In this document: in pieces, positions 27,551-41,631 of the stretch | Position numbering within the stretch: the first letter of the stretch is position 1 | Layout of the letters: each line of letters begins with the position of its first letter | Assembly (NCBI GenBank): GCA_905250115.1 | Contig: CAJNOI010000201.1 | Span: 85,058-149,057, forward strand | Length of the DNA stretch: 64,000 bases | Direction: 5' to 3' | From: Adineta steineri | Lineage: Eukaryota; Rotifera; Eurotatoria; Adinetida; Adinetidae | Position numbers and translations under genes: made by a program | Notes under the pieces: generated by a model | Database searches by the model: none | The model's input: only the letters and a program-made list of their open reading frames with translations | What the model was told of the DNA's origin: nothing

Positions 27551-29253
27551 ATAGTTATATATCATGGAGCTATTAATATAGAATAACAAATGTAAATTCA
27601 ACTATTCTATATGTGTCAGATGCCTTTTACACATTTTTCTAAAAAACAAATAGAAAGAAAACTATCATTGATCGTAAGAAATTCTCGAGAGACATTGTTC
27701 ACGAACGATAAAATTAATCATCACTAACAAAATGTCTACAAAAAAAACAAAGTATTCCTACTTTTAGTATGATTTAACTACACTAATGAATATATAGTTC
27801 TTATCAATCAGAAACAATGTATTTATATTAATACATCAATTCAACCGTATAATAAGAAACTAAATAGGCAAATTATAAAATATACGTACTTTCTTCGTTA
27901 AGACATTATTAAGAATAATATCTAAAATATTTATTCATGACAAAAATGGACTTCTTTACATTTAATATTGAAGTAAAAACGTCATCAAAATTTTTTTTAT
28001 TATTCGAACAAAAATACGATATATCCGACAAACGGAAGTACAATTTCTTGTTTTATAATTACATATTTTCATTAACAAAAGTATGGTATATCTGTCAAAC
28101 GATAGAAAACAGCATTATCATTATTATTATTATTATCTTCTAATCTTCTTTTATGAGTCTTGAAAAATATGATTTATATATTATTTATTCTAGTTTTGTC
28201 ATATAACACATCATATGTGTATAATATGGTGTTAACCGGAAATTGACTTGCCGATTTACAAGACTGATGGAAACACTTGCATTGAGATAGAGAGAGAGAG
28301 AAAAAGAATGTTAGCCTTAAGGAATTCATCAGTATAGAAGAATCTCATGGTACTTTCACATTGTTTTTAGATTACTAATGAGTATTATTAACATTTTCTT
28401 TTGCATATCATATAACCTTGACTTAGATATTATTTTTAAAAAACTAATAAAAATGTGCTAACGCTATATTCATCTCTATTATATAAAATAAGAAAATATT
28501 TTCTTAATTATTTCATGTAATCGAGAATATAATATGAAATTATACTTGTAAAAAATTAATAATTGAAATCATTAGGGAGAATATGCGGAGGTTTTCTGTT
28601 AACTTTACTCAACATTAAACAGCAAACATTAATGTAATAGGACGCTAAAGAAATAGTTTTATTGTCATACTTAGTAATACTATTCATGTATAAAGAATAT
28701 GTCAATTTTTAACATAACAGAAGTTTGTGTGGTAAAAAAGACAGAAGAAAGTTGTTGATAATAATAATAAGAAGAAGAACAACAACACTATTAACGCCAT
28801 CGTTAGTATAGACAAAACTAATCAACTAGATATTCAAGACAAACAATCATAACATGAAGAATATTTTCCATGAAAATCATTTGTTTTTTTTCAAATCAAA
28901 ATAATAATATATACGCTTTGGATTACAGTCTAGGTCAATTTATACTAAGCTAAATCAAAGAATTCATCGTGACATAGTCATAAGAAGATTAATAATTGAT
29001 AACGAAGAGATCATGAGTTGTTATACTATATATTATCGAATAAAATGTGTATTTGTTTAAAATTTATCATGCATAATGTTATGTTGTAAGATTATTTTAT
29101 AAATATGTATGTCAAAATCATGAATGTAATGTAAGATTTAATAGTTTCATTTTCCTATCGGAAGGAAAAGTCAATGTTAGAAAATTTTTTTCTATAAAAA
29201 GAAAGGAAGGAATTAATTTACTAGATCAGGCGAGTCATCTAATTTAGTAGTTC

Positions 29254-29380
29254 TAGGGATGCAAAAGTAATGAAACCGAGTTTATTAGTGACCGTAGCTA
29301 ATCGATTAGTCGTTTGAACCGAATAAAAAAAAAACGGTACTTATCGTTAATATAAATTGAAGTCATCATTAGCATCCCTG
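29254..29380. mobile_element. Short hAT-like MITE candidate
   Basis: TAGGGATGC at the left (29254-29262) faces GCATCCCTG at the right (29372-29380), giving terminal inverted repeats of the C/TAGGGATGC type common in hAT elements. The 127-bp interior contains CTAATCGATTAGTCG and AACCGAATAA, words typical of hAT MITEs. A clear 8-bp target duplication was not found. Confidence 0.5.
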
Positions 29381-30014
29381 AATAGGTTTTGTCCACAAAT
29401 TATACCTATTCACCCGATATAGTTCGGAAAATGAGTAATTTAATATCCTTATTAGAATATTCCAGACAATTAAATTTAATAGCATGATGTGATAAATAAT
29501 TCAGTAGGATAAAACTGAATCGTATAATGTCGTAATTTGGTATTGATTATAATTAAGACTACGATGGGCGGAGAAGAAACAGTCGCATTTTCATCTTTTC
29601 CTTTCCAAAAACACGTAAATAATTCTCTCTATATCTAATCAATAGAGTGGATAAATACCACTGTGAGATATATTTATTCGAAAGAATATGTACTTTAATT
29701 CTATAAAACCATGTTTGTTGGTTTTTACGTAAGTCATGCATTTCTTTTAATACTGATTATATCTTATTTCTATCAGGAAGCTTAGAATTTATGTCGGATT
29801 TTTTTAATTCTTCTCATACGATAGATGTCGTTTTATTAAAATAAAAAAATTCAATAAAATTTATAATTATTTTTTTTTATTATACTAAATGAATTAGTTG
29901 AAAATTTTTCTTCATTTAAAATAATATTTTATAACAATAAACCAATCAATGGAATGTGCGGGTAGTATAATCCATGGATAAGTAAAGTCTCGATTAATTT
30001 CATTAAAATTAAAT

Positions 30015-30808
30015 ATGAATTGGACGCATCGTCGTCCGTTTCGACAACAATTTACTAATGGTGGAGTAAGTTAATTTATTTTAAATATTTCTATTTTTAA
30101 ATAATATTTTCATTTTTTAGAATATGAATAAAATTCCAATTAATCGTCCATTAACAACATATCATGGTCTATCAAAATCGATATCAAATCAACCTATTGA
30201 TGCAATTCGTCTTCAATTAGCTGATTATGATAATCCATGTCCAGTTCATCATCAACAATCTCATCGTAATCATCCATATATAACAACATTTTCTGATCAA
30301 CAATCATCTGTACGACGAACACATTCATCTATTCATTCAATTTCAACAGTTGAAACAGATTTTGTTCATCAGTAAAATTCTTTACTTTCGCTTTTTTTGT
30401 CTTTTCTAAATAAAATTTTTAGACGAGTATCAACTATTCATACATATCCATCATCATCTTCAATTATTGGACAACAAGAAATTATTAATGAACCAATAAT
30501 GCCTGCTATTGAACAAATATCCAATGAATCTATTCATGAACAATCGAATCAAGTAATAGAAACAAAATTTAATTGAAAAGAAAAAATATTTTCTTTTATT
30601 TTTAAAGTGTCGAACATGTTTAATGTTAATCGAAATTGTTGATCAACAAGCTCAACAAATTCGACAACATACAGAACAAATTTCTCAACAAACTGATTTA
30701 TTAGCAAAATTAGCTCGACGTTTTGCTGAATTTGAAGAAAGTATCGATGAACAAAAATCAGATATGACTATAGAACAACAAGTTACAAATATACCAATTA
30801 ATACTTAG
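30015..30808 (+). CDS. Unrecognised 210-residue protein with C-terminal coiled coil
   Basis: Exons 30015-30065, 30121-30371, 30423-30552 and 30608-30808, all GT-AG and in frame, giving 210 residues. The start MNWTHRRPFRQQF is the first ATG of the frame, and a TAG ends the gene at 30806-30808. The N-terminal two thirds are Ser/Thr/His/Gln-rich and probably disordered. The last exon begins CRTCLMLIEIVDQQAQQIRQ and continues with Leu/Ile heptads through DLLAKLARRFAEFEESIDEQ, a likely dimeric or trimeric coiled coil. No signal peptide or membrane segment. I do not recognise the family. The small exons with a consistent phase make it a real gene despite its size. Confidence 0.65.
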
Positions 30809-31949
30809 AATATAATTGTATAATAGATTTTAATTTTATTAGAAATTCATAGAAAATGAAAATATAATATAAAATTATTGAAATACATTCATGTTTTAGA
30901 ATACTTCCATGATCAAAAATGGAATCGATCTACCAGGACAGATTTTGCCTAATTTTTTTCATGAATATTTCATCAGATGTTATTATCGCGTAGTAGCAGT
31001 AGATGTGAATATGTAAAAATTATTTATAAGCGGCCTATTGAAGATACAATCTCAACAGAGAAGTATGATACTTTAAAGTATATATTAGCACTGGTTATTG
31101 TCTATTTCGAAAAAAAATGACGTTGATGACAGGAGAGGAAGACGTATATATTATATATTCATGGTAGATAATAACGATGATGTCATCGAGAGTGATCTCG
31201 TTAAAGTACATGGAATGCGGTTTTATTGTAAGTAAATTTTGTAGATATTTCTATGTCAGATAATTAGTAATAGTAGTCTGTTAGATAAAGAATTCAAAAT
31301 GAAGCAATTTACTTTAATAGAAACTTTAAGACAAAATAAATTCGAAATTCCTGTGGAATTTCAGTTAAAGAAATTGGCTCATAGATATTCGGTTCTCACA
31401 ATAAGTCTTAATTCTCTCTTTTATGTACCATGCTCATATTGAGAACGAAAAATATAAACATCGTTTCTTTGTAATGGGTACTATTTATATGATCAATTGT
31501 TTTTCTTATAGCGTGATCAGTATTTTGATCAGTAAATATATCTTTTCTGAGCAGTAAATAATGTCGAATGTCAGTAATCACGATCAGGGTGTGATTGTGG
31601 GCGTGAATGTGTCTATGGGTGTGAGTGTCCATTCCTTATCCACTCACATCCACATCCTCACCCTCACCTTCGCCCTTTTACTGACCATTTAATTTGTATC
31701 CTTTGTAATTACTCAAACAATGCAACAATTTCAAACAGCTACATTGTAAATATGGAGTATCTATTTATAAGCAAGATAGTGTAAAACGCATTTTTCTTGT
31801 ACTACTTATTCTAAAGAAATAATAACCAGCAGTTTAACATTTTCAAAAAAAGTTATATTTGAAAAAATAAGAATGTATACGATTTGCGTGGTTAGTACTA
31901 CATTTATACAATTATCAATCGTTTAATTCTAGTACTAGTATTTTGATGC
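30809..31949. other. Intergenic region with a large GT/CA foldback
   Basis: No gene. The main feature is the GT-rich/CA-rich foldback at 31586-31672; the rest is AT-rich. Confidence 0.5.
31586..31672. repeat. GT-rich foldback element (long)
   Basis: A G/T-rich left half (GGGTGTGATTGTGGGCGTG...GGGTGTGAGTG) is followed by a C/A-rich right half (CCACTCACATCCACATCC, TCACCCTCACC). The switch occurs near 31630. It is the longest copy of the dispersed family. Confidence 0.6.
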
Positions 31950-34801
31950 TTATATAGTTAATTCTTCATTATTATTAGCTGATGGAAAGTCAGTATATTC
32001 TTTGTTTTCTGTACTTGAATTTGTATTATTTGTTGATGTTCTACAATAATAAAAAAATTCTTATTAGATATTGTAAAAAGTTTTGCTTATTTACTTTTCA
32101 GTATTTGATTCAATAGGATCAATTTTATTGTGGACTAGCAATGAAACTGATTTTATTGATGATGGCTCTGATTTCGTAGTATCTTGTTGACGTAATATAC
32201 GATTAACGATTGATAAAAAAGATTCATGGTCATTATTTGGTTGTGGAGTTGAAACAAGAGAATTCTAAAATTAGAATAGAAAAAAAAAAACTTCATAAAA
32301 TTCTTTCTAATATATCATACCCATGAATTTCGTTTCATATTTGCTGATGAAGGTTTTGTTAACATACCAGTATTTGGTGCTGAATGATGTTGTCTTACTT
32401 GACTATTGGAAAATGTTTCTTTAATTTTTGGTATTATATTCTTATAACGATGTGAATTCGAAGTTTTTGATTTATGTTCATCATCAGATTCTTGTATATC
32501 AATTTGTTGAATATTATTATTTTGTTGAGATGAGTATGAAGAAAAAAATTGCGAAAGTCTTGCAATAAATTCATTTTTTGAGCGTTCTCTTTGATTAACA
32601 ATACGTAATTGAAAAACATCTTTTTTTAAAATAATATTCATTGTATTTAATATTAATGTAAGAAAATAAGTTCGAAATGTTTCATCATGTTTATAAATAC
32701 CACCAGATGGTTTATCAATAGGTTCAATATCACAACGACGCCAAATTTCTATCTAGAAAAAAACAAAAAATAACAAAAGAAAACTTATTTATTTGAATTA
32801 ATAATCTAACTTTATAATGAAGTTGAGAATTAATTTCCATTGGTTGAACTGTAATATAAACTTGTATCATTTTTCCAAGAATAAAATCGGGTTGAAATCT
32901 ACTTCCAATTTCTTGGAAAACTATACATAATAATGCATTACCAATTAAACCTTTTCGATGAATAAATTCTTTATCATTGATTTCCGATGGAATTATTGGT
33001 GCAATATTAAACATTATTTGATGATTTTCATAGAATGTAAAATAAGAATAAAGTCCATGTTCATTTGTTTTTATATCAAGATCACCACGATATTTATTAA
33101 AATCTTTTAATTCAATACGTTCACTTATTAAATTTAGAAAATTCTTCATTTCGATGGACATATCATTATTACTTAAAATTTCATTTTCATTTGTTTGATT
33201 TAAACGTTGAAAAATAAAACCAATCTTATTTGAATATTGATCATCAATATATTTATCAAATTCAAGAAGTTTTTCATTGGCCTTAAATATAAATAAATGA
33301 AAACAAATAGTGTACATTCAATAGAAATGTACTAGTCTCAAAAAAGTATTCGTAAATATAGTTCTAGAGTGAGAATTAGAAGGAGGGATTTTTAATGGCT
33401 ATGATTTAAGTGGTCATTGGATGAAAAATCAGTGAACTAAAAGTGTAGGAATTAAAATTCGTTATTTATTTCTATTCTATGATGTCAACGATTGATAGAT
33501 GGTATTTACTTTTCTCTTGAGGGTGTGCGACTATATCCTACTCAGATCCTCGAAATGTAACTACCCAGCTTTTCTATTGGTATGCCTATACGGTTGAAAT
33601 ATTGCAAACCAACAGCAATGGCAGTCTCAATTGAAGAAAAGATAAAGCAAGTCTATTGATGGAATAATTTAATATTCGTTCTCTTTATTAGCACTAATTC
33701 ATAGATTACTTACTCATTATTACAGTAGGTTTCTATGGTTCTTTCTTTTACTAAAGTATACTTTACACTGACAGAAGATGCTTTCTACAAATCAATAAAA
33801 AACTCTGTCTTAATGAATACGAATTATCGTCGATAATTATCTCAAATATCGCTGTGTTTAGTTATCTCATATTAAACATCTTAAATTCTTAATTCTTTGT
33901 GTAAAAAAACTTTTAAAAACTAACATCAGATTCGAGCTCAACGAAATCGATTATCCTTCGGTCAACCCTTATAAAAAAATTCCTTTTATATCTTTACCTA
34001 ATTTTTGGACTAATCAGCGAAGTGCGGATACACTAACAATTTATTCTAGGTCATAAATAGAAAATCTAATTGTAATTCGAAAAAAAGAATCAAATAACCA
34101 GATATTTCAATGATTTTTATCTACACTATTGATCTATCTAATCGTTTTAAATATAAATATAGGAAACTATTCGAAAGCAATAATTTTATTTGTTCATTTT
34201 AAAAAATTAATAACAATTTTCATACTTTAATATGATGAATAATTTCATAATGTTGAATAGATGATAATTGAGCTTTTTGAAATAAACTATGTAAAATATT
34301 TTTTTCATTTTTGATATTTATTTTATCTGATACGTCATAATTGTTATTCATTGTACTTGAACGAAATAATATGAATATATATGTCATAGTAAAAATAAAA
34401 TTTTTCTTACCGAATAAGAGCTCGAACTAGTTGATGTTCTTCTTCGTCATTATTTATTTTTAAATAATCAGATGTTGATTTATTATCTATATCATTTATT
34501 TCTATTGGAATTGATCGAATAGAAGCTATAAATAAACCTTCATGTTCGAGTTTACCACAATAATTTATATGATACTATAAATAAAAGAAAATAATTTACA
34601 AAAACTCAATGAATAGATTAAACATACATTATCAAAAAAATCTTTTTCATATGCTTGTGAAATACCCAAAGGTGCTTTTAATTTATATTGATAATTTTCA
34701 TTATGTTGACTATCATTAAAATTTGATTGAAGAATAAATGAAGATTCTTCCGAATTTGTTACTGTTGTTTTATCATTTCGATTAGAATTTAATTCATCCA
34801 T
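31950..34801 (-). CDS. Divergent RapGAP-domain protein
   Basis: Exons 34801-34628, 34574-34411, 34355-34226, 33281-32811, 32752-32321, 32264-32095 and 32040-31950 give 543 residues. Intron 3 is long (944 bp) and the others are short. Exon 4 carries the catalytic-domain signature GLYSYFTFYENHQIMFNIAP, then HRKGLIGNALLCIVFQE, then FQPDFILGKMIQVYITVQP. In Rap1GAP/SIPA1-type GAPs the asparagine of RKRHIGND supplies the catalytic thumb; here Asn271 is kept (IGNALL) but the following Asp is Ala. The N-terminal region matches the shape of the dimerisation half. The C-terminal 230 residues are Ser/Asn/Gln-rich and disordered. No GoLoco, PDZ or C2 domain is visible. Expected role: stimulating GTP hydrolysis by a Rap-like GTPase, with possibly altered activity. 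Confidence 0.75.
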
Positions 34802-35977
34802 TGAGAATATTTTTCTACTGATAGGTTACCGAGTATGAGACACAATAAATATCTCAATATGAAAATTATTGCTTTTTTCTTATTCTTAATAGACAACAAG
34901 GTATTTTATCTTGATATACATGTGTATAATAATAAGCATAAAATAGATATGTGAGTCATTAATGATATTCATCCAATCGTAACTAACAATTTTTTATTTT
35001 GTGATATAATATGTTCCTATTGATGGGTGGGGCACAAGTACTATACAAATTACGTTGTAGAGAAAGCCTTTTTGAGCTTCCGAAAAAATTTTCAAATGAA
35101 TTTTTTTCGAGTTTTATATTGTATGCATTAGAATATTATTAAAGTATGTAAGAAGAAAAAATTTTTTTTTAATTGTGCAAATTGATGTTAATACCTTCGA
35201 AATTTTATGAAAACGGAATTCACTATATATATCATTCGGAAAGCTCTAGAATATTAGTATATTTAATATCCTGTTTCTATATAAATCAACTCGTCGAAAA
35301 AAATTCTTTAAACACCATAGTCAACAGGCACCTCCGCAAAAAATTTTTTCGGGGGGATTGACGACTTTGCAAAAAAGTTTATCATTGAAAAAGGTTATTT
35401 CAAATTTTTAAAAATTCTTCGTCCTGTATTCCTCTCTAGGTATTATAACTTTTTTTTGGGGAGGGGGGAGATCGATCCCCTATTCCCCCCTCTGCGGACG
35501 TCCCTGATAGTTAGAACTTTTAATATACTCGAATGGATACATTTTGATCAAGTCAGACGCTCTTATCAATAGATTGAAATAATAGGATTTTTTGTCTATT
35601 CTTTCAACTTTATAAAACCAGTACAAATATACATATAGTTTCACATTGACATCATTTGATGATAACTGTTTTTGGTTATATTATTTTTGAATATGTATTG
35701 AGGGTATGATATAATCCAAACTCGTATAATATCTTATCATTAAGAATTGTACAAAAAAATCAAATAGACATTTTGATACAATCACGTGATATTGAAATAG
35801 AAAATGACGTATTTGATAATTCGATAAAAATCAATGAATATTTAAAATAATTAATTATGTGTATGTTTGAGTACTACAAATACTAACATTGTGTGAAGTT
35901 TGTACAAATAGTTTTATTTATTTTGAAATATACAACTGAAGCTGTTTATACAATCAAAGAAAAAGAAAAAGAAAAAC
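34802..35977. other. Intergenic region with a G-tract-rich island
   Basis: No gene. From about 35330 to 35510 the composition changes: runs of six G, a GGGGAGGGGGGAG tract at about 35458-35470, a C-tract answer (ATCCCCTATTCCCCCC) and the ending GCGGACGTCCCTG. This resembles the end of a DNA transposon; see findings. Confidence 0.4.
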
Positions 35978-38058
35978 TTAATTTTGTTTATTTGAAACAC
36001 GTTGAATGTCATTTGTAATCTCTGTAACATATGGATGAGTTGAAATAAATGAATAACGAAGAACTGCTGCTGCTTTTTTATAGTAAGCTAATGCTCGATC
36101 AATATCACCTTTATCTTCATACGCAAGTCCAATATTTCTCAATGTAAATGCAATATCAGGATGTTGTGCAGGAAGAGATTTCGTACGAATTTGAAGTGAT
36201 TTTTGAAAATATTCTAATGATAGATCTTTGTTACCTAGAAATCGTTGTAGTACACCTATATTTCCATATGAATCACCAAGATGTGGATGATTATCCGGAA
36301 GACATTTTTCCCAAATAGCAAGTGATTTTTGATAAAAATCTAATGCATCATAATATCTTTTTTCTTTCTGATACACATTACCCATATTATTTAAACATGA
36401 AGCAACATCATAATGATTTTCTCCATAGATTCGTTTACAAATTGTTAATGCTTTATTGAATGCATCTAATGCAGCTTCATAATCACCTTTTTGAGCATAA
36501 ACAGTAGCTATACTATTATAATTTGATGCCATACGTGGATGATCAACATCTAATGTTTGCATATCAAATTCAAGTAATTTTCTATGCCATTTTAAACTTG
36601 CTTCATAATCACCTTTATGATATGCGACACTACCCAATTGAAAATAACAATCAACAATATCTGGATGATCACGTGTAAGTTGATTAACTAAACGAAGAAG
36701 ATATTTTTCAGCATATTCAAATTTGCCCATTTTTCTTAATATTCGACTAAATTTTAAAAGATTTGTTTCTTTTTCTCCCGGTTCATTTTTCATATGTTGA
36801 AAAAGTGATTGTAATTGATGATCATCAAATGAACATAAACTCATTTGTATAATCCATATTCCATGACTATCTTTACGTATTTTATTTATTTTAAATATTG
36901 ATCCAACCATAAAAAGAATTTCTTCTTCATCAGGATAATAACTTAGTGCTGTTATATTACTAAATGGTTTAATATTTTCAATCCGTGGATCAGCATCAAT
37001 TTCAAAAAATACTTGTTCAACATCAAGTGTAACATCAACTAATGAGAGAAATGAACGAGCACGATGTCGACTTAAACTTGTTGAAAGAAATGAATTCATT
37101 GAAATAATTTTTCCAACAGATTTTCGAAGTAATTGTATTTCACCTTTGGACATAACTTGGGCACGATAAACACGTATAGGTACTTGACATTTATTTTTTT
37201 CTAATTGTTGTTCAATATCACGAATAAAAAAACGAAATAAATAAAGTAAATCAATATTTTGAACTCGAAGTGCTTTATTTAATAGACGATGAAGAAATGA
37301 ATGACGTGTATACCACCATAATGATTGATCAGGTGAATATTGTCGTTGAAATTCTTTTAAAATTTTTAATTCAAAACGATTATCTTTATATAATTGTTTA
37401 CATAAATGTACAAGTTCATCTTCATCTCTTGCCGATGATTTCATTCGAATAAGACAATCAATTAATAATTGTGAATGAAGAAATTCACCATTTAAATCAC
37501 TTGTTGATTGTTCTTCAGTACTATTACCAGAATTAAATATATTTATTAATAAAGAATCATCAATTTTTGAATGATGTCGTTGAACTTGTTCGGATTTAAT
37601 TTTTGTCATTAATTCACTGAATTTTGTAAAAACACCTTTGATCTAAATAAAAACAAAATTCTTGAATAGATATTGAAAGAAAGAAAAAAAATAACAATAA
37701 TTTATTGATATGAAATTACTTTTGGATAATATTGAGCCCATTGTTGATGAGTTTGTTGATTAAAACAATATATATAAATGGAAATAATTTGTGTAAATCG
37801 AGCAAGTTTAGGAACAATAAGTTGTCCTAATTTTCCATTAACAATAAAAAAAACTCGATCATGTTTATTCAATGATTGAATATAACGTAGACATTGTTGA
37901 TCATCTTCAAATACTTTTAAGTGATTTATTATCTGTCGAAGTTTATTTTGTGCTTGAATATTTTGTGACGAATCATTGACTGATGAATCAAGCCAAATTA
38001 AAGAATAGATTTCGAAACTTGGATCAGCTTCAGTTGTATTGGGTAAAGTTGTTTCCAT
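35978..38058 (-). CDS. ADP-ribosyltransferase (R-S-E type) fused to kinesin-light-chain-like TPRs
   Basis: Exons 38058-37720 and 37642-35978 (77-bp intron) give 667 residues. The start is METTLPNTT at 38058; the frame is open further upstream but without another ATG. Residues 1-120 form a conserved N-terminal module (IYSLIWLDSSVNDSSQNI, then VFFIVNGKLGQLIVPKLARF) typical of rotifer proteins of this class. The mono-ADP-ribosyltransferase fold shows the R-S-E triad: YRAQ (Arg about 273), SFLSTS (about 297-302) and DEEEILF (ExE about 352-354). Residues about 400-650 are five or so 42-residue TPRs (DHPDIVDCYFQLGSVAYHKG, HPRMASNYNSIATVYAQKGD and similar). No signal peptide, so cytosolic. It likely transfers ADP-ribose from NAD to protein arginines, with TPRs choosing the target; the target is unknown. 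Confidence 0.85.
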
Positions 38059-39763
38059 TAGATTGATTTTAATAATAATGAAAACGATGAAAATATTTAT
38101 AAAATAATATATTTTTTTCACTAGTACTTTTTAATTTCTTGCTTAATATTGTCGAAATAATTATGTTGAAAAGCACGTAAAAAAAAGTACATTTTGTTTT
38201 TAATTATAATTAAAAATGTGTGATTTGACAATATATTATCTTTACAGGTAATCAATAAGGTAAACAAACGAACGAACTATTTAATTTGTGTTTTTTATAG
38301 TGAAATCAATTTTCTTTTCTTTCCATATAGTTTTCGTTTTTCTTTTTATATCGATATGTTTTTGTTTGATTTTATTGAATTGATATTTCGTCGAAGTTCT
38401 TTAGTTTATTTTTTTAATAATATTAATAATAAACAAATCATAGTTGTTTAAAGAGAATGACTGAATAATTTAGAAAGAATTTTTAAAATATATTTTTTCG
38501 TATATTCAACAAAACTAAACTCATAGGTTAAAATGTCTAGCGAGTACTACCTCGTAGATTGACCGATAAGATATACAAATGATGCGTACTCAGTTATGGT
38601 TTACACGCTGTATTTGTACCTTGTTATGATAGGAATGTATGCGGTAAAAACGTTTACATGCCGTAACTGTACCGTAATGGCGTCATTTAACTAAAAATCT
38701 AAAAAATAGAATATTACCCAATTGCTTAATATACAAATCAATAGTAATATTCTTTCATGTTCGATGTAATTCAAGTATCAAATCAAAAGGTAAATTTTTT
38801 ATTGCAAAAATACAGAAAAATTTGTAGAGAAAAAAAATACATTGGAAAAATTCTTCGAATGAACTTTTTCTATCGAAAAGGTTCACTAAAAGTTGAGTAT
38901 CGGTATGCATACATATTTTACTCATCTGTTGCTCATATCCTCAAAAATGTGTTTATGATATGAAAGGGTCATCAAGTGTGTTTTTAGAGGTTTTGATGAA
39001 AACAACATGTGTTTATCAAGTCAAGAGCGAAACAGTTAAAGGTAAAGTTACAGTCAATATAGTTCTTTGGTTATTACTACCTAAACATACATACATCACG
39101 TTTTTAAAGCATTCTATTTGCTTTCGAAAATATTAGAGATAATTCAATGAATTGCAACTATATTTGATGTCTTATAGTATATTTTCATGTATTGTGTTTA
39201 GTTCATTGAATAAAGTAAATTATGAACTGTAAAATAATGTTTTGTTACTGTTGATGAGCATAACTCATGAAGGACTTATTACAAAGCTACTTAATTACTA
39301 CAAATATAAATAACAAGAATGACAACTAATATGGAAGATAGATTCATATACGTCACATGTAATATATTCGATTTCTGTAAATAGAAAAGTAAATAAACAT
39401 GTACATTTTGCTATACAATTCATGAGAATAGTAGTAAATATATTTAGATACGAATTTGCTCTTCTCAATATACTAATTGATCAATACATTGTATTCAATC
39501 AAATAAGATGATATTCTTAAATAACAGGGGACGTACAGTAAATGATAAAACAGATCTTTCTTTTATATTATTGATTTAAATATGAAATTTAAAGTTTATA
39601 ATGGATCATGATATATTTAGTTTTTAAGAATAGAATTTAGTCGGAATAATTCTTTGATTTAGCAAAAAATTCTTGAGCTTTTTACTTTTTTCGTATAGTT
39701 TGTTTCGATTCTGTTTTATCTTTGAAATATATTTTAAGTATATCAAAATTAGTTTATTCAACT

Positions 39764-39808
39764 AGAGTGTAGGTGTATCATATTTAGCAGACACACATCC
39801 ACCCTCAT
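39764..39808. repeat. GT-rich foldback element
   Basis: GAGTGTAGGTGTATCATA faces CACACATCCACCCTCAT around a short loop. Member of the dispersed family. Confidence 0.5.
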
Positions 39809-41631
39809 AAAAATCCTTTTTTTTTGGTAAAAGACTGAATCTAAAAAAAATTGCAAAAAGTGCCCTGAGATTAGAATACTTCATCTCTACTTACCTCTGA
39901 TCAAACTTTTAAAAAACTCAGAAAACTTACACCAGCTTCGGATTCCTCGAACCCAAAAGCCTTGGAGTGAGTTTCACGTCAGCTAAAATAAACTAAATCT
40001 TACACGATACACCTTCTTGCAATCTGATTGTCTTACACAGACAGAGAGACAAATTTTATGCATTTCTAAGCACCATTTAACCTCCATATAACCCTTTCTT
40101 TTAAAAAAGGGAATAATACTTAGATTTAAGAATTTGATTTTGATTCATATGAATGAAGATTCTTTCTTAACAAGCCAACTGGTGAAATCTGTAGTTGAAT
40201 CGAGAATGTTTATGGTAGCTGTTCTCACCCTATAAGAAATAGATTATCTATTATTTATTCAAAAAATTCTATTGTAATATTGGAAAATTGTTTTTTTTTA
40301 TATTTTCAGTATAGATTTTGAGTTTTTTTGGATTTTTGTAGATCTTTTTTGCCACCGAATGATTCTTTTAATTAAGAGGAAACGAGTTGTGTTAGTTACT
40401 ATCGATGATGTATTAATCGAGGTGAGAGAAAAGAATTAATCAATAGTAATTTATTATATTGAAGATATCGGAAGAATAAAGAAAAGGAAAGAAGAGTCGA
40501 GGCATATATTGTAATACTTTATTATAATACAAGTCAACAATAAAACTACTATCTGATTAGATCAAAGTTACTAGACAATGAAATTCTTTAGATAAAAACA
40601 GTCACAAATATCCTGTGAATAAAGTTCACAAGATAAAAACATACAATATCTCCTTACATACCCATTATATATCTGAGAAAAATTATTAAATAATTTATAT
40701 AAATGATCAAAATTGTTAATCTATAAATTAACGTTTTGTTTTTGTTTATCTTTATTTCACTTTTAAAACGATCAAAGTTAACATCTAATTTATATAAATA
40801 ATTAATCAAGAGATATGCAGAAGAAAGATACCAATATTATCTAATATCTCCGTCATTTATCAATAAATAGTTTCATTTATTCTAAATATTAAGAGAAAAT
40901 GAATCTTCACGCGCGTTTATTCGTATATTCTTCTCTCCTTACAACAATGTAATGATTATATATAGTGTGACAACAATCAGAATTAAAATCCATATGTTGG
41001 ATAATCTTATATAGGTAATCGAAGGAAAAAACCATAGAACAAGATGTCAGCGAAAATAAATGAAAACAAAAAATATTCTTTTTACACACACACGTATATA
41101 TACAGGACAGGAAAAAGAAAAGAGAACAAGTATATCGATAGTAGAGAAAATCGTTTTAATTACATGTGAATAAGATATGTGAATCATAACATAATAAGCA
41201 GTATTTTCATTTTAAATTTGATATCGAAATTCATGATAATTTAAATATAATACCTGTTTTTACATATCGTAAGATTGAATGATAATAATACATAATTTTT
41301 ATCAAATAAAATAGACGAGAAAATATTTCATTTATTATAAATCTTTGAAAGATTTTAAATATTAAATCATTATCATTATTACAATGTTTTTTATTCGATT
41401 GAATTCTTATTTTATCAAAATTATTTTTTCTATTTCTATTTTGTTGTTGAATTTCTAAACAAAATATTTTAATTATAAAATATTGGTTTGATTATATAAA
41501 TAATATTATTATGAATTAAAACATATATAGAAACATTGATTTTTTTAAATTGTATAAAGTATTACATAAAACAAAAATCATGCTTATTTTTATTCTAACT
41601 ATACGAACAACAATTATTTTAACACGTTCCT

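Larger units (their letters stand above)
26108..30014. other. Long AT-rich intergenic region
   Basis: No gene supported. It contains a TA microsatellite (about 26156-26171), a 20-bp tandem repeat (27503-27556) and a hAT-like MITE (29254-29380). The open frame at 27937-28143 is Ile/Phe/Asn-rich low-complexity sequence and was not accepted. Confidence 0.5.

Noticed and set aside
31408-31632. Minus-strand frame encoding a His/Thr-rich peptide (MDTHTHRHIHAHNHT).
   Set aside because: This is the translation of a GT/CA-rich foldback element, not a gene.
38059-38121. Hydrophobic extension of the ART-TPR protein (KKIYYFINIFIVFIIIKINL) resembling a signal peptide.
   Set aside because: It starts at GTG, has no ATG, and this protein class is normally cytosolic; it is probably 5' UTR.
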